Assembly: GCA_004296455.1 (NCBI GenBank)
Contig: AP018280.1
Location: 2,914,001 to 2,978,000, forward strand
Length of the DNA stretch: 64,000 nucleotides
From: Calothrix sp. NIES-4101
GTDB taxonomy: Bacteria; Cyanobacteriota; Cyanobacteriia; Cyanobacteriales; Nostocaceae
Direction of reading: 5' to 3'
This document shows, one piece after another, positions 29,536 through 35,563 of the stretch. How positions within the stretch are numbered: the first letter of the stretch is position 1; every line of letters starts with the position of its first letter. The position numbers and the translations under genes are program-made. A model generated the notes under the pieces. The model was not told the DNA's origin. It did no database searches and worked only from the letters and a program-made list of their open reading frames with translations.

Positions 29536-29706
29536 TTAAAATACTCTAGTTCCCGTACTGATCTCGCTATGTGGCCCCCCACAATCCTGGGGGCAAAATT
29601 CACCTGGTTTGCAATTTTTTGGCGGTTTACATTCGTCGGATGCGATCGCTATGGATGGAGTGAGCAGTAACGCTAATGCGATCGCGATTGTAATTTTCTT
29701 TAACAT
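29536..29706 (-). CDS. secreted cysteine-rich micro-protein (56 aa)
   Basis: I start at ATG 29706 (MLKKITIAIALALLLT): this gives a clean signal peptide ending SIAIA-S, followed by a 30-residue mature peptide with four cysteines (CKPPKNCKPGEFCPQDC) and the tail GTRVF. It overlaps the upstream gene end. An exported disulfide-rich peptide in an early phage operon is unusual; superinfection exclusion or envelope modification is possible but unproven. Confidence 0.6.
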   Translation of the reverse strand: MLKKITIAIALALLLTPSIAIASDECKPPKNCKPGEFCPQDCGGPHSEISTGTRVF

Positions 29707-30449
29707 GCTGCAACCGCCTTCATTGCTTGAGCAATCTGCACGAGTTCGTAGAAGAAGCGTTTTAATTCCGAGCCGTCCTCGCAGATGATTGCAAGACATT
29801 GAATTCCCTGCTTGTGCGATCGCGCTAAAGTTTTGACTCGCTTTTTTGCATCAACAATAAAGATTTCATCACCAGGCAGTATATACCGTGCTTGCACCGC
29901 CACTGGGTCAACCTCTTTAATGGCATCCTGAAGAGTGCGGTAGTAAAATCGATTCCCTGGTTTTTTCCAAAGCTTCAAAACTTGTCTAGCACTAACTGCA
30001 ATCTCACCGCTTTGGATGATTTCAGCTTCTCCATCAAGAGAGGTGTATTTGCCCTCAGAAACTCGAAGCACTTCAATGCCTTCGGATGGGTTAGAAGTTA
30101 GCCGCTCAAGTCCCGCGATCGCATCTTCAGAATTGGCGTAGTATTTACCATCTCCACACTGCCAGTTGTCATATAGTTGAAAAATCAGTCCAATTCTTTG
30201 CCCGGATTTGCGAACAACATAGGCGATTTGAGTGTTAGTTTTTCCAACTGGTTCAATGGTGTACTCACTAGGGCTAGCCGCAACATCATCGCTGACTTTT
30301 TGAGGCTGGGCTGCGAGAATTTCTGCTACCCAATTCGCTTTGATTCGCTTGTCACAATCAGAGGGGAGAGTCAATCGCAAGCCTTCAGCTATTTCTTTTA
30401 GTTCAGAAAGTTTTTTAGATTCGAGTTCGGTGCGAGAGTATGTTTTCAT
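29700..30449 (-). CDS. hypothetical protein with SAP-like N terminus
   Basis: First gene of the leftward early operon, 249 residues. Residues 1-50 (RTELESKKLSELKEIAEGLRLT, interrupted here only for length) resemble a SAP-type helix-hinge-helix DNA-binding motif. The rest is a beta-rich region without a recognised domain. Its promoter should lie in the 140-bp divergent region shared with the RHH gene at 30,593. Confidence 0.6.
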   Translation of the reverse strand: MKTYSRTELESKKLSELKEIAEGLRLTLPSDCDKRIKANWVAEILAAQPQKVSDDVAASPSEYTIEPVGKTNTQIAYVVRKSGQRIGLIFQLYDNWQCGDGKYYANSEDAIAGLERLTSNPSEGIEVLRVSEGKYTSLDGEAEIIQSGEIAVSARQVLKLWKKPGNRFYYRTLQDAIKEVDPVAVQARYILPGDEIFIVDAKKRVKTLARSHKQGIQCLAIICEDGSELKRFFYELVQIAQAMKAVAAC

Positions 30450-30485
30450 GGTTAAAATGAGTCCAATACTTTTTGTTAATTCGTT

Positions 30486-30508
30486 CCCCGGTGGCAGCCG
30501 GGGTTTTT
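30486..30508 (+). terminator. hairpin with T-run in divergent control region
   Basis: 6-bp stem CCCCGG/CCGGGG with a 6-nt loop followed by TTTTT on the plus strand. No plus-strand gene precedes it, so it may stop rightward antisense transcription or serve as an attenuator. Confidence 0.4.
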
Positions 30509-30532
30509 GTTGGGCTTTGCCCTTAAACCTAA

Positions 30533-30572
30533 TGTATGCAATTGCAGTGCAAAAGTCAAGAGTTGCATTACA
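30533..30572. promoter_or_regulatory. TGCA-rich operator candidate, left of RHH gene
   Basis: Contains the palindrome TGCAATTGCA at 30537-30546 and the related words AGTGCA and TTGCATTACA. The same TGCAATGCA word occurs just inside the RHH gene and as a full inverted repeat after it, so this is a likely autoregulatory operator for the divergent early promoters. Confidence 0.5.
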
Positions 30573-30592
30573 TTATTGCTAGAATTCCTTTT

Positions 30593-30886
30593 ATGGCGCT
30601 ACAATCCAGAAAAAGCAATGCAATGCAAGCTATGAAATTAACTGAGCAAATGACTTTTAGGACTACGCCAGAAATCATGGAGGCGGTAAAACGTCTTTCT
30701 GATAAAACAAACAAGACAAAAGCGCAAATTATTAATGAGTTGCTTGCTTCCGCGCTGGGACTAGAAAATACCTCTGAAAACAAAGGGGAAGGTGAAGAAC
30801 TAAAACAGATACGCGAGATGCTCATCAAACACGATGAATGGATAACTAACGCCGAAAAGGAGCGTCAGTCACTGATAAAAAAATAG
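30593..30886 (+). CDS. ribbon-helix-helix regulator, interrupted coiled-coil tail
   Basis: Starts at ATG 30593, though MKLTEQM at 30632 is an alternative. The RHH core is LTEQMTFRTTPEIMEAVKRL followed by TKAQIINELLASAL, as in CopG/MetJ-type DNA-binding dimers. The coiled coil then begins (LKQIREMLIKHDEWI) but the frame ends at TAG inside the helix, right after a run of seven A. The next 33 codons of coil are open in the -1 frame. Probably an autoregulated phage regulator. Confidence 0.72.
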   Translation: MALQSRKSNAMQAMKLTEQMTFRTTPEIMEAVKRLSDKTNKTKAQIINELLASALGLENTSENKGEGEELKQIREMLIKHDEWITNAEKERQSLIKK

Positions 30887-30987
30887 CTAGCCTGGGACGA
30901 GAGAACCAAAGTCTCAGGCAACAACGCGATCGCATTTTGGCAATGCTCAAAGAAGACCCGCCCTCATCACAAGACAGGGCGGGTTGA
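30884..30987 (+). other. out-of-frame coiled-coil continuation of the RHH protein
   Basis: In the -1 frame relative to the RHH gene, codons directly after the A7 run read IASLGRENQSLRQQ, then RDRILAMLKEDPPSSQ, to a TGA at 30985. The heptad pattern continues that of the upstream protein and there is no start codon of its own. So it is either reached by -1 slippage on A AAA AAA or was cut off by loss of one A. Confidence 0.6.
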
Positions 30988-30993
30988 TTTTTA
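30957..30993 (+). terminator. rho-independent terminator of the RHH gene
   Basis: 8-bp stem CCCGCCCT/AGGGCGGG with an 11-nt loop and a T-rich tail (TTGATTTTT). It overlaps the end of the -1 frame extension, supporting that the extension is part of the same gene. Confidence 0.8.
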
Positions 30994-31010
30994 TCTGCTT
31001 TTCTAATTTT

Positions 31011-31036
31011 TGCATTGCAAATAATAATGCAATGCA
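31011..31036. promoter_or_regulatory. operator: TGCATTGCA inverted repeat
   Basis: Perfect 9-bp inverted repeat TGCATTGCA/TGCAATGCA with an 8-bp spacer. It sits directly before a -10-like TATACAAT and upstream of the Excalibur gene. It matches the words around the RHH gene start, so the RHH protein may control this promoter too. Confidence 0.6.
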
Positions 31037-31056
31037 CTACTATACAATCAGTATTA

Positions 31057-31082
31057 ACCCTATGCAGAATTCTGCCGAGGGT
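31057..31082. repeat. 26-bp palindromic repeat, copy 1
   Basis: Imperfect copy of the palindrome ACCCTCGGCAGAA-TTCTGCCGAGGGT centred on GAATTC. Located in the leader of the Excalibur-domain gene. Confidence 0.85.
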
Positions 31083-31117
31083 CAGTTAAAACCGTGGTGT
31101 CGTCGTTGTACAGCACC

Positions 31118-31867
31118 ATGCAAAAAACAAAAAATACTTTACTCAAAATCGCGATCGCATTTGGCTCAATAACTTTCTTATTGGCTTTAGTGCGATCGCC
31201 TCAGCTACCCCCAGAAGAGGTATCGCAAGCAGTACCAAATGTTCAAGTTCCTGAGTCAAAGGAGGTAAAACCAAAAACTGAGATAGAAATTAATGAACCC
31301 GAAATCAAGGAGCAACGATTTGAGGAAGATGACAACCAAGGTTATCGCGTTGAGCGCACCGAAACCCGCAAGTTCCAACAACCTGACGGCAAAATAAAAA
31401 CCGTTACCAAGTCTGTAAAAAAGACAGTCTCCTACGGTTTTATCGAAACCAAAACTCAAACTGACACAGATATTGACGGTATTTTGTCAAAGCAAATTGA
31501 AACTAAAACGGAAACTCACGATGGTACTGCGATCGCATCTGAGAACACCAACAGTTGGGGAGTTACTACCAAACACAAACAAGAGTCAAAAGAGGTTTCT
31601 AAAGAATTGAAAGAAACGCTTGCACTAACCCCAGTGCAATACAAAGCAGAACCTGAAATAGAACCAGAGGACACAGACACAACACCAAACATAAAAACTT
31701 ATCCCAGTGGGATGAAGTGTGCTGATTTTAGCACTTTTGAGGAGGCACAAGCAGCGTTACCAACAAATCCACAACTTGACAATGACGGCGATGGAGATGC
31801 TTGCGAATCACTTGTCAATACCGAATCAGGAGGGAAAACCTATCAACCACGTAAACGAAAAAAGTAA
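31118..31867 (+). CDS. membrane-anchored Excalibur calcium-binding domain protein
   Basis: Start taken at ATG 31118 (MQKTKNTLLKIAIAFG); a longer frame begins at 31094. Residues 8-26 form a single membrane anchor or signal. The middle is a Thr/Lys/Glu-rich low-complexity region. Residues about 200-232 are an Excalibur domain (MKCADFSTFEEAQAAL..DNDGDGDACE), a DxDxDGxxCE calcium-binding motif seen in exported proteins. Likely a lysogeny-expressed surface protein. It is bracketed by the TGCA operator upstream and a minus-strand terminator downstream. Confidence 0.75.
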   Translation: MQKTKNTLLKIAIAFGSITFLLALVRSPQLPPEEVSQAVPNVQVPESKEVKPKTEIEINEPEIKEQRFEEDDNQGYRVERTETRKFQQPDGKIKTVTKSVKKTVSYGFIETKTQTDTDIDGILSKQIETKTETHDGTAIASENTNSWGVTTKHKQESKEVSKELKETLALTPVQYKAEPEIEPEDTDTTPNIKTYPSGMKCADFSTFEEAQAALPTNPQLDNDGDGDACESLVNTESGGKTYQPRKRKK

Positions 31868-31870
31868 GCA

Positions 31871-31897
31871 GACAAAAAACCCAAGGTAAACCTTGGG
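31871..31897 (-). terminator. rho-independent terminator for the leftward RHH gene
   Basis: 7-bp stem CCCAAGG/CCTTGGG, 4-nt loop; on the minus strand it is followed by six T. It lies just after the end of the coiled-coil frame (31902), not after the earlier RHH stop at 32030. This supports the coil belonging to that gene. Confidence 0.8.
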
Positions 31898-31901
31898 CTA
31901 A

Positions 31902-32044
31902 TCACACATCTGTTAATTTTTTAGAAATTTCTTGCAAGCGGGAAACTCTATCTTTGAGCTTTGCATTTTTCGCTTGCAACCTTGCAATCATTTCTTCATT
32001 TTCTGATATTTCTTCCAGGGACTCGGCGATTAACTCGCCAGCGA
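31902..32044 (-). other. out-of-frame coiled-coil continuation of the second RHH protein
   Basis: Open frame reading GVAGELIAESLEEISENEE, then MIARLQAKNAKLKDRVSRL, to a stop at 31902. It is in the -1 frame relative to the RHH gene, and its first in-frame Met upstream would only give an implausible shadow protein. One more G in the G5 run at about 32047-32051 would join it to the RHH frame. Confidence 0.55.
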
Positions 32045-32248
32045 CTCCCCCAGTATCTGAGCCTCTGTGATATTGGGTACTAAGAACCTCGCCATCCGCT
32101 CGATAAGCTCGCTCCTCGTCAAGCTCATCTCCGCAGCCTTGCTGTCCAGGTTCTCTTCCGCAGTCTCCGTAATCGTTATGTTTACCCTTTTTTTGATCCC
32201 CCCTTCGTAGTAAGGTTTGCGTCCTCTGGATTCCCGTTTTTGCGTCAT
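32030..32248 (-). CDS. ribbon-helix-helix regulator, frame broken before coil
   Basis: Basic start MTQKRESRGRKPYYEGG, then an RHH core (RVNITITETAEENLDSKAAE, LTRSELIERMARFL). The frame stops shortly after ITEAQILGESLAS. Divergent from the gene at 32,363 and separated from it by a region with three TGTGTATG words that are good operator candidates. Acts as repressor or partition-type regulator by analogy. Confidence 0.65.
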   Translation of the reverse strand: MTQKRESRGRKPYYEGGIKKRVNITITETAEENLDSKAAEMSLTRSELIERMARFLVPNITEAQILGESLAS

Positions 32249-32256
32249 ATTTTTTC

Positions 32257-32359
32257 ATGTGTATGAATTAAAGATAATTTTATCAATTAAATCATCCACT
32301 ACGAAAGAGTAATTCTTCGTGTGTATGATAATATTAACATAAATCAAATACATACACAC
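32257..32359. promoter_or_regulatory. divergent operator region with TGTGTATG repeats
   Basis: A perfect 9-bp inverted repeat GTGTGTATG (32319-32327) / CATACACAC (32351-32359) flanks an AT-rich segment resembling a promoter. A third copy, TGTGTATG, lies at 32258-32265 next to the RHH start. The spacing suggests co-operative binding by a dimeric repressor, probably the adjacent RHH protein. Confidence 0.6.
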
Positions 32360-32362
32360 TAT

Positions 32363-32635
32363 ATGGAGAATCTTCCCAACAAATTTCTTGACATCAGTGA
32401 CGCGATGCCGTTTATGGAATCACTCGGCTACAAAAATGCTGAACAAGTGCGTTACGCCATTAGGAAAAACTTTTATCGCCAGGAGATTGATTTTGTGGAT
32501 TGTCGCTTACCTGGCTCATCACGCCCGACTTACAGAATCAACCCGGCTAAATGCGCCGAACAGTTTATCAAGCCTGCTTACAAGCGCATTTCGCCTCATG
32601 GTCGAGGCAGACCACCCAAGCTGAGAGTGGCCTGA
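32363..32635 (+). CDS. small putative DNA-binding protein (90 aa)
   Basis: Start at ATG 32363 (MENLPNKFLDISDAM). It has a helical middle (EQVRYAIRKNFYRQEIDFVDCRL), RPTYRINPAKC and a basic AT-hook-like end (HGRGRPPKL). The layout looks like a small phage HTH or AT-hook regulator. It is the first rightward gene after the TGTGTATG operator, so it may be the switch gene for the replication block. Confidence 0.6.
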   Translation: MENLPNKFLDISDAMPFMESLGYKNAEQVRYAIRKNFYRQEIDFVDCRLPGSSRPTYRINPAKCAEQFIKPAYKRISPHGRGRPPKLRVA

Positions 32636-32694
32636 GTATCTACCAAAAGAAATAGCCACCCGACACGGCAGCTATCTCAATAAAGATTAATCCT

Positions 32695-32746
32695 AGGACT
32701 AAAAATAGGACGTTGATCGGGCATCACATAGGACACCAGACAGGAC
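32695..32746 (+). repeat. four AGGAC words before the ParB-like gene
   Basis: AGGAC occurs at 32695, 32707, 32730 and 32742 within 52 bp, directly upstream of the ParB-like start, in a segment without a gene. Could be a binding cluster for the ParB-like protein or chance; the AGGAC nearest the ATG also serves as Shine-Dalgarno. Confidence 0.35.
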
Positions 32747-32752
32747 ATTATA

Positions 32753-34111
32753 ATGACACAAACACTTGATAAAAATCAAGCAAAAGATAGACTTGATTTT
32801 CGCAAAATTGCGCCATCTGAAATATATATTCCTCAAGGCATAGAAGTCGATCAGAAGGAAGTAGAAAAGTATACAGAAATCCTCAAAAAAAGAGGGGCGA
32901 TACCCGACATAATTATCACTGCGGATAATACTTTGGTTGAAGGTATCAATGAACTTCGAGCGGCTATAGATACCAGTCAAAAATTTATCCTGGCTCGTAT
33001 AAAACCAGGGCAAGGTATCAAAAATAGCTCCAATTTTATCGAGATTGAAGTATCAAAGTTAAACCCGCATCCCCTACAGAAGCAGATATATGGCGATGAG
33101 GGAGATATCAAAGAAAGCAAAGTTTTCCAAGCGATCGCGGAAACTGGAGACATTGAGCCGATTACAGTGGTTTGCGATCGCGAAAACCCAGGATTTTACA
33201 GAATTATCAAAGGGCATACCCGCACAAAATCTGCTATAGCCTTGGGCATGTTGACGATTCGGGCTTACATTGCGGAGTATGCGAACCAACAGGAAGAGGA
33301 TGAAGCATTCCTTTCCTCAAACACAACCCGCGAGGAAACCAACGAGCAGAAGGCTCGACGTGCAGCTGCATGGTGGGAGATTATTGAAGAGAAAAACCAG
33401 CAGCGCATCAAAGCTGGCAAGGCAGACGGGCAGAATACACGCACCCGCGATGAGGTCGGCAAGCTTGTGGGTTGGTCTGGATTTACAGCTGCGAACGCGG
33501 TGAAGGTAATACAGGAATTACCCACCCTGCCAGCGACAGAGGCAGAGGAAGTACGTCAAAAACTGAACAAATCAGTAGATGCAGCGCACAAAGCAATTGC
33601 ACCAAGCAAATCGCCGAAATCACCCAAACAAAAAGCTTGGAAGCCAGAAATATTTGAGAAAGTCCGCATTATTCGTGGCGCTCATGACGGCAAACGCGGT
33701 GAGATTCGCGGTATATCTGGCAGCTATTGTCTGGTGTGGCTAGAAGGTGAAAGTTTGAATTCACGGCACAATCTGCCAATTTATGAACTTGCGCCAATTG
33801 CTGAAGAGAACCCTGTGCAGAATTCTGCCGAGGGTGAAATTGCTCAAAAAGCTAAAGAACTGGGACTGAAAAACGGCAAGCAAATTCTCCCCGACAAACA
33901 GCGCAATGAGGGATTCAATCCCAAAGAAATCAGCGCTGTGCCTGCCAGTCACACCGGGCTATATTCCCCGGCAGATATTGCGATCGCGCTCTTGAACTTG
34001 AAGCCAGAGCAAATTTCTTACGCTCTAGCGCTGGCGCTTCCTGATATGAGTCGCGAGCAAATTGAAGCCTTGGACAACGCTTTATCAAAAAATTGGAGCA
34101 AAGTAGCGTGA
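32753..34111 (+). CDS. ParB-like protein with two ParB/Srx-type domains
   Basis: A 452-residue protein. Residues about 15-85 (IAPSEIYIPQGIEVDQ..GAIPDIIITADNTLVEG) resemble a degenerate ParB/sulfiredoxin fold. Residues about 100-180 are a clearer one with SKLNPHPLQKQIYGDEGD and the GHTRTKSAIALGM box. A helical DNA-binding part follows (EVGKLVGWSGFTAANAVKVI), then a KOW-like barrel (HDGKRGEIRGISGSY) and a helical C terminus. ParB domains bind CTP in partition proteins; here there is no ParA, so replication or transcription roles are also possible. Palindrome copy 2 is inside the coding region. Confidence 0.75.
   Translation: MTQTLDKNQAKDRLDFRKIAPSEIYIPQGIEVDQKEVEKYTEILKKRGAIPDIIITADNTLVEGINELRAAIDTSQKFILARIKPGQGIKNSSNFIEIEVSKLNPHPLQKQIYGDEGDIKESKVFQAIAETGDIEPITVVCDRENPGFYRIIKGHTRTKSAIALGMLTIRAYIAEYANQQEEDEAFLSSNTTREETNEQKARRAAAWWEIIEEKNQQRIKAGKADGQNTRTRDEVGKLVGWSGFTAANAVKVIQELPTLPATEAEEVRQKLNKSVDAAHKAIAPSKSPKSPKQKAWKPEIFEKVRIIRGAHDGKRGEIRGISGSYCLVWLEGESLNSRHNLPIYELAPIAEENPVQNSAEGEIAQKAKELGLKNGKQILPDKQRNEGFNPKEISAVPASHTGLYSPADIAIALLNLKPEQISYALALALPDMSREQIEALDNALSKNWSKVA
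33810..33835. repeat. 26-bp palindromic repeat, copy 2
   Basis: Copy inside the ParB-like coding sequence, translated as part of NPVQNSAEGE. It is tolerated in frame between the KOW-like barrel and the C-terminal helices. Confidence 0.85.
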
Positions 34112-34326
34112 AAGATTATTTATCCTTCTATGCTTCCTATCCCTGCTTGGAAGCACAGAGCATCTTAGATGTGCTTCGGGTTGCTCGCCGTGGGCTTGTT
34201 TTGGAAGAGATATGTGATCGCGTTGAACAGGGGCAGCGTACAGCCCGAAATATTTTAGAGAAGTTGATTGAGGAAGGAAAAGTTTCCAAGAGCGGAGAAT
34301 TCTACTATTTTGCGGAGGGAGATTGA
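34108..34326 (+). CDS. small winged-helix-like protein (72 aa)
   Basis: Starts at GTG 34108, overlapping the ParB stop (GTGA), with GGAG upstream. The sequence SILDVLRVARRGLVLEEICD..RTARNILEKLIEEGKVSKSG has the helix-turn-helix plus wing pattern. Its TGA overlaps the alkB start. Probably a DNA-binding phage protein; the similar gene at 35,218 may be a relative. Confidence 0.65.
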   Translation: MKDYLSFYASYPCLEAQSILDVLRVARRGLVLEEICDRVEQGQRTARNILEKLIEEGKVSKSGEFYYFAEGD

Positions 34327-34907
34327 TGCTGCAACTATCTTTATTTTCAGAAGCTGCTGCAAATCCTTGGAGCTATATTTCTGATTTTCTGCCCAGGGAT
34401 AAGGCGGACAAACTGTACGAATATTGCAAAACCCTCAAGTGGGAGCAAAACCGCTCCAGCCGCTTTGCGGTTCCTAATCCGCGATTGGAATGTATGTATG
34501 GCGGAAAAGGCTATGAGTATTCAGGCATAACCTTACAAAGCAACCGATGGACGGCAGAACTTTACAACCTGGCTTCTGAAATAGTTGAGCGTACGGGCTA
34601 CAGTTTCCATTGCTGCATTGGTAACTTGTACCGTGACGGCAATGACTCAATTGGCTGGCACGCCGACAAGGATTTGAGCATGGGAGAAAATCCCGCGATC
34701 GCATCTTTGAGCTTGGGGCAAATGCGATTATTTCAAATCAAATCGAATCAGAAGGACGCAAAAATTCAGCAAATCTGGCTTGAGCATGGCTCGCTGCTGA
34801 TAATGCATCCCGGAATGCAATCAACCCATGTTCACCGCGTCCCCAAAGTCACACGGGGATGGTGCGGCGAACGAATCAATCTTACCTTTAGACCTTCGAC
34901 AAAATGA
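34326..34907 (+). CDS. alkB: AlkB-like 2-oxoglutarate/Fe(II) dioxygenase
   Basis: A 193-residue dioxygenase. Iron ligands are His112 and Asp114 (GWHADKD) and His170 (HVHRVPK). 2-oxoglutarate is held by Arg183 and Arg189 in RINLTFRP. NLYRDGNDSIGWH is the family signature of AlkB/ALKBH-type enzymes that repair alkylated DNA or RNA bases by oxidative demethylation. It is in the replication block, so it probably protects phage DNA or reverses a host modification. Confidence 0.92.
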   Translation: MLQLSLFSEAAANPWSYISDFLPRDKADKLYEYCKTLKWEQNRSSRFAVPNPRLECMYGGKGYEYSGITLQSNRWTAELYNLASEIVERTGYSFHCCIGNLYRDGNDSIGWHADKDLSMGENPAIASLSLGQMRLFQIKSNQKDAKIQQIWLEHGSLLIMHPGMQSTHVHRVPKVTRGWCGERINLTFRPSTK

Positions 34908-35218
34908 AATTCAAACGTAAGGACTGGGTTTACCATCCAAAAACTGGAGAAGTTGTCCAGATTGTCTCTTGTGTACGAGCTACGGCAACCCCAGTAAAGA
35001 TTGAAATATCAATAGTTGGTAACAAAAATCGATCAATCAAGGGGACAGTCAGCAAGAGAGGAGAACAAACATATCTCTATCAACTTGAAGGAACTGGAAC
35101 TGTTTTCCCCGAAGAAGTTTTAAAATCCGCAACTCCATGCCCTAACTGCCAAACGAATGGCTGGGACTGGGAAACAGGATGCGAAGTTTGCAGCTTATCT
35201 CCAGAGGATATCGAGTAA
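34904..35218 (+). CDS. small zinc-ribbon-like protein (104 aa)
   Basis: N-terminal beta-barrel-like part (KRKDWVYHPKTGEVVQIVS), then a C-terminal CPNC...CEVC four-cysteine cluster typical of a zinc ribbon. Overlaps the alkB end by four bases (ATGA) and the next start by one (TAATG). Unknown function; possibly nucleic-acid binding. Confidence 0.6.
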   Translation: MKFKRKDWVYHPKTGEVVQIVSCVRATATPVKIEISIVGNKNRSIKGTVSKRGEQTYLYQLEGTGTVFPEEVLKSATPCPNCQTNGWDWETGCEVCSLSPEDIE

Positions 35219-35445
35219 TGAAAGACAAAATTTTAGCAGCCCTAAAAACAAGCGATCGCACGGCAGGCGAATTGAAGGATATCTGCGGATGTGGATATTC
35301 AGAGTTATTTACAGAGCTTGAAAAGTTGGTACAAGCAAGCGAAATCGAGCATTTCATGGGAGGCGAACCGATCGCGCTGCGGTATCGATTGGGATTGTTT
35401 CGTCCAGCATCTAGCTGGACATTATTACCAAGAAAAAGTGACTAA
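35218..35445 (+). CDS. small winged-helix-like protein (75 aa)
   Basis: Start at ATG 35218, overlapping the preceding stop. MKDKILAALKTSDRTAGELK followed by YSELFTELEKLVQASEIEH fits a winged-helix fold. It resembles the protein at 34,108 in layout. Function unknown. Confidence 0.6.
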   Translation: MKDKILAALKTSDRTAGELKDICGCGYSELFTELEKLVQASEIEHFMGGEPIALRYRLGLFRPASSWTLLPRKSD

Positions 35446-35449
35446 ATCT

Positions 35450-35563
35450 ATGCGGGAATCTGCACAAAAAAAGATTCCCGCCCCACGAAAAAGTAAAGCG
35501 AGAAGAAGATATTGCATGAACAATTTTAACACAGAAACCCGAACAAAAGGGATGGAGACATGA
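35450..35563 (+). CDS. very basic micro-protein (37 aa)
   Basis: MRESAQKKIPAPRKSKARRR followed by YCMNNFNTETRTKGMET; its TGA overlaps the next ATG. The open frame could simply be a leader: it contains a perfect 9-bp inverted repeat GCGGGAATC/GATTCCCGC (35452-35460 and 35473-35481) that would form a hairpin at its 5-prime end. Confidence 0.4.
   Translation: MRESAQKKIPAPRKSKARRRYCMNNFNTETRTKGMET

Noticed and set aside
31902-32258. 118-residue minus-strand protein starting MKKYDAKTGI
   Set aside because: Its first two thirds overlap the RHH gene in another frame and look non-coding; only its coiled-coil end appears real, as an extension of the RHH protein.
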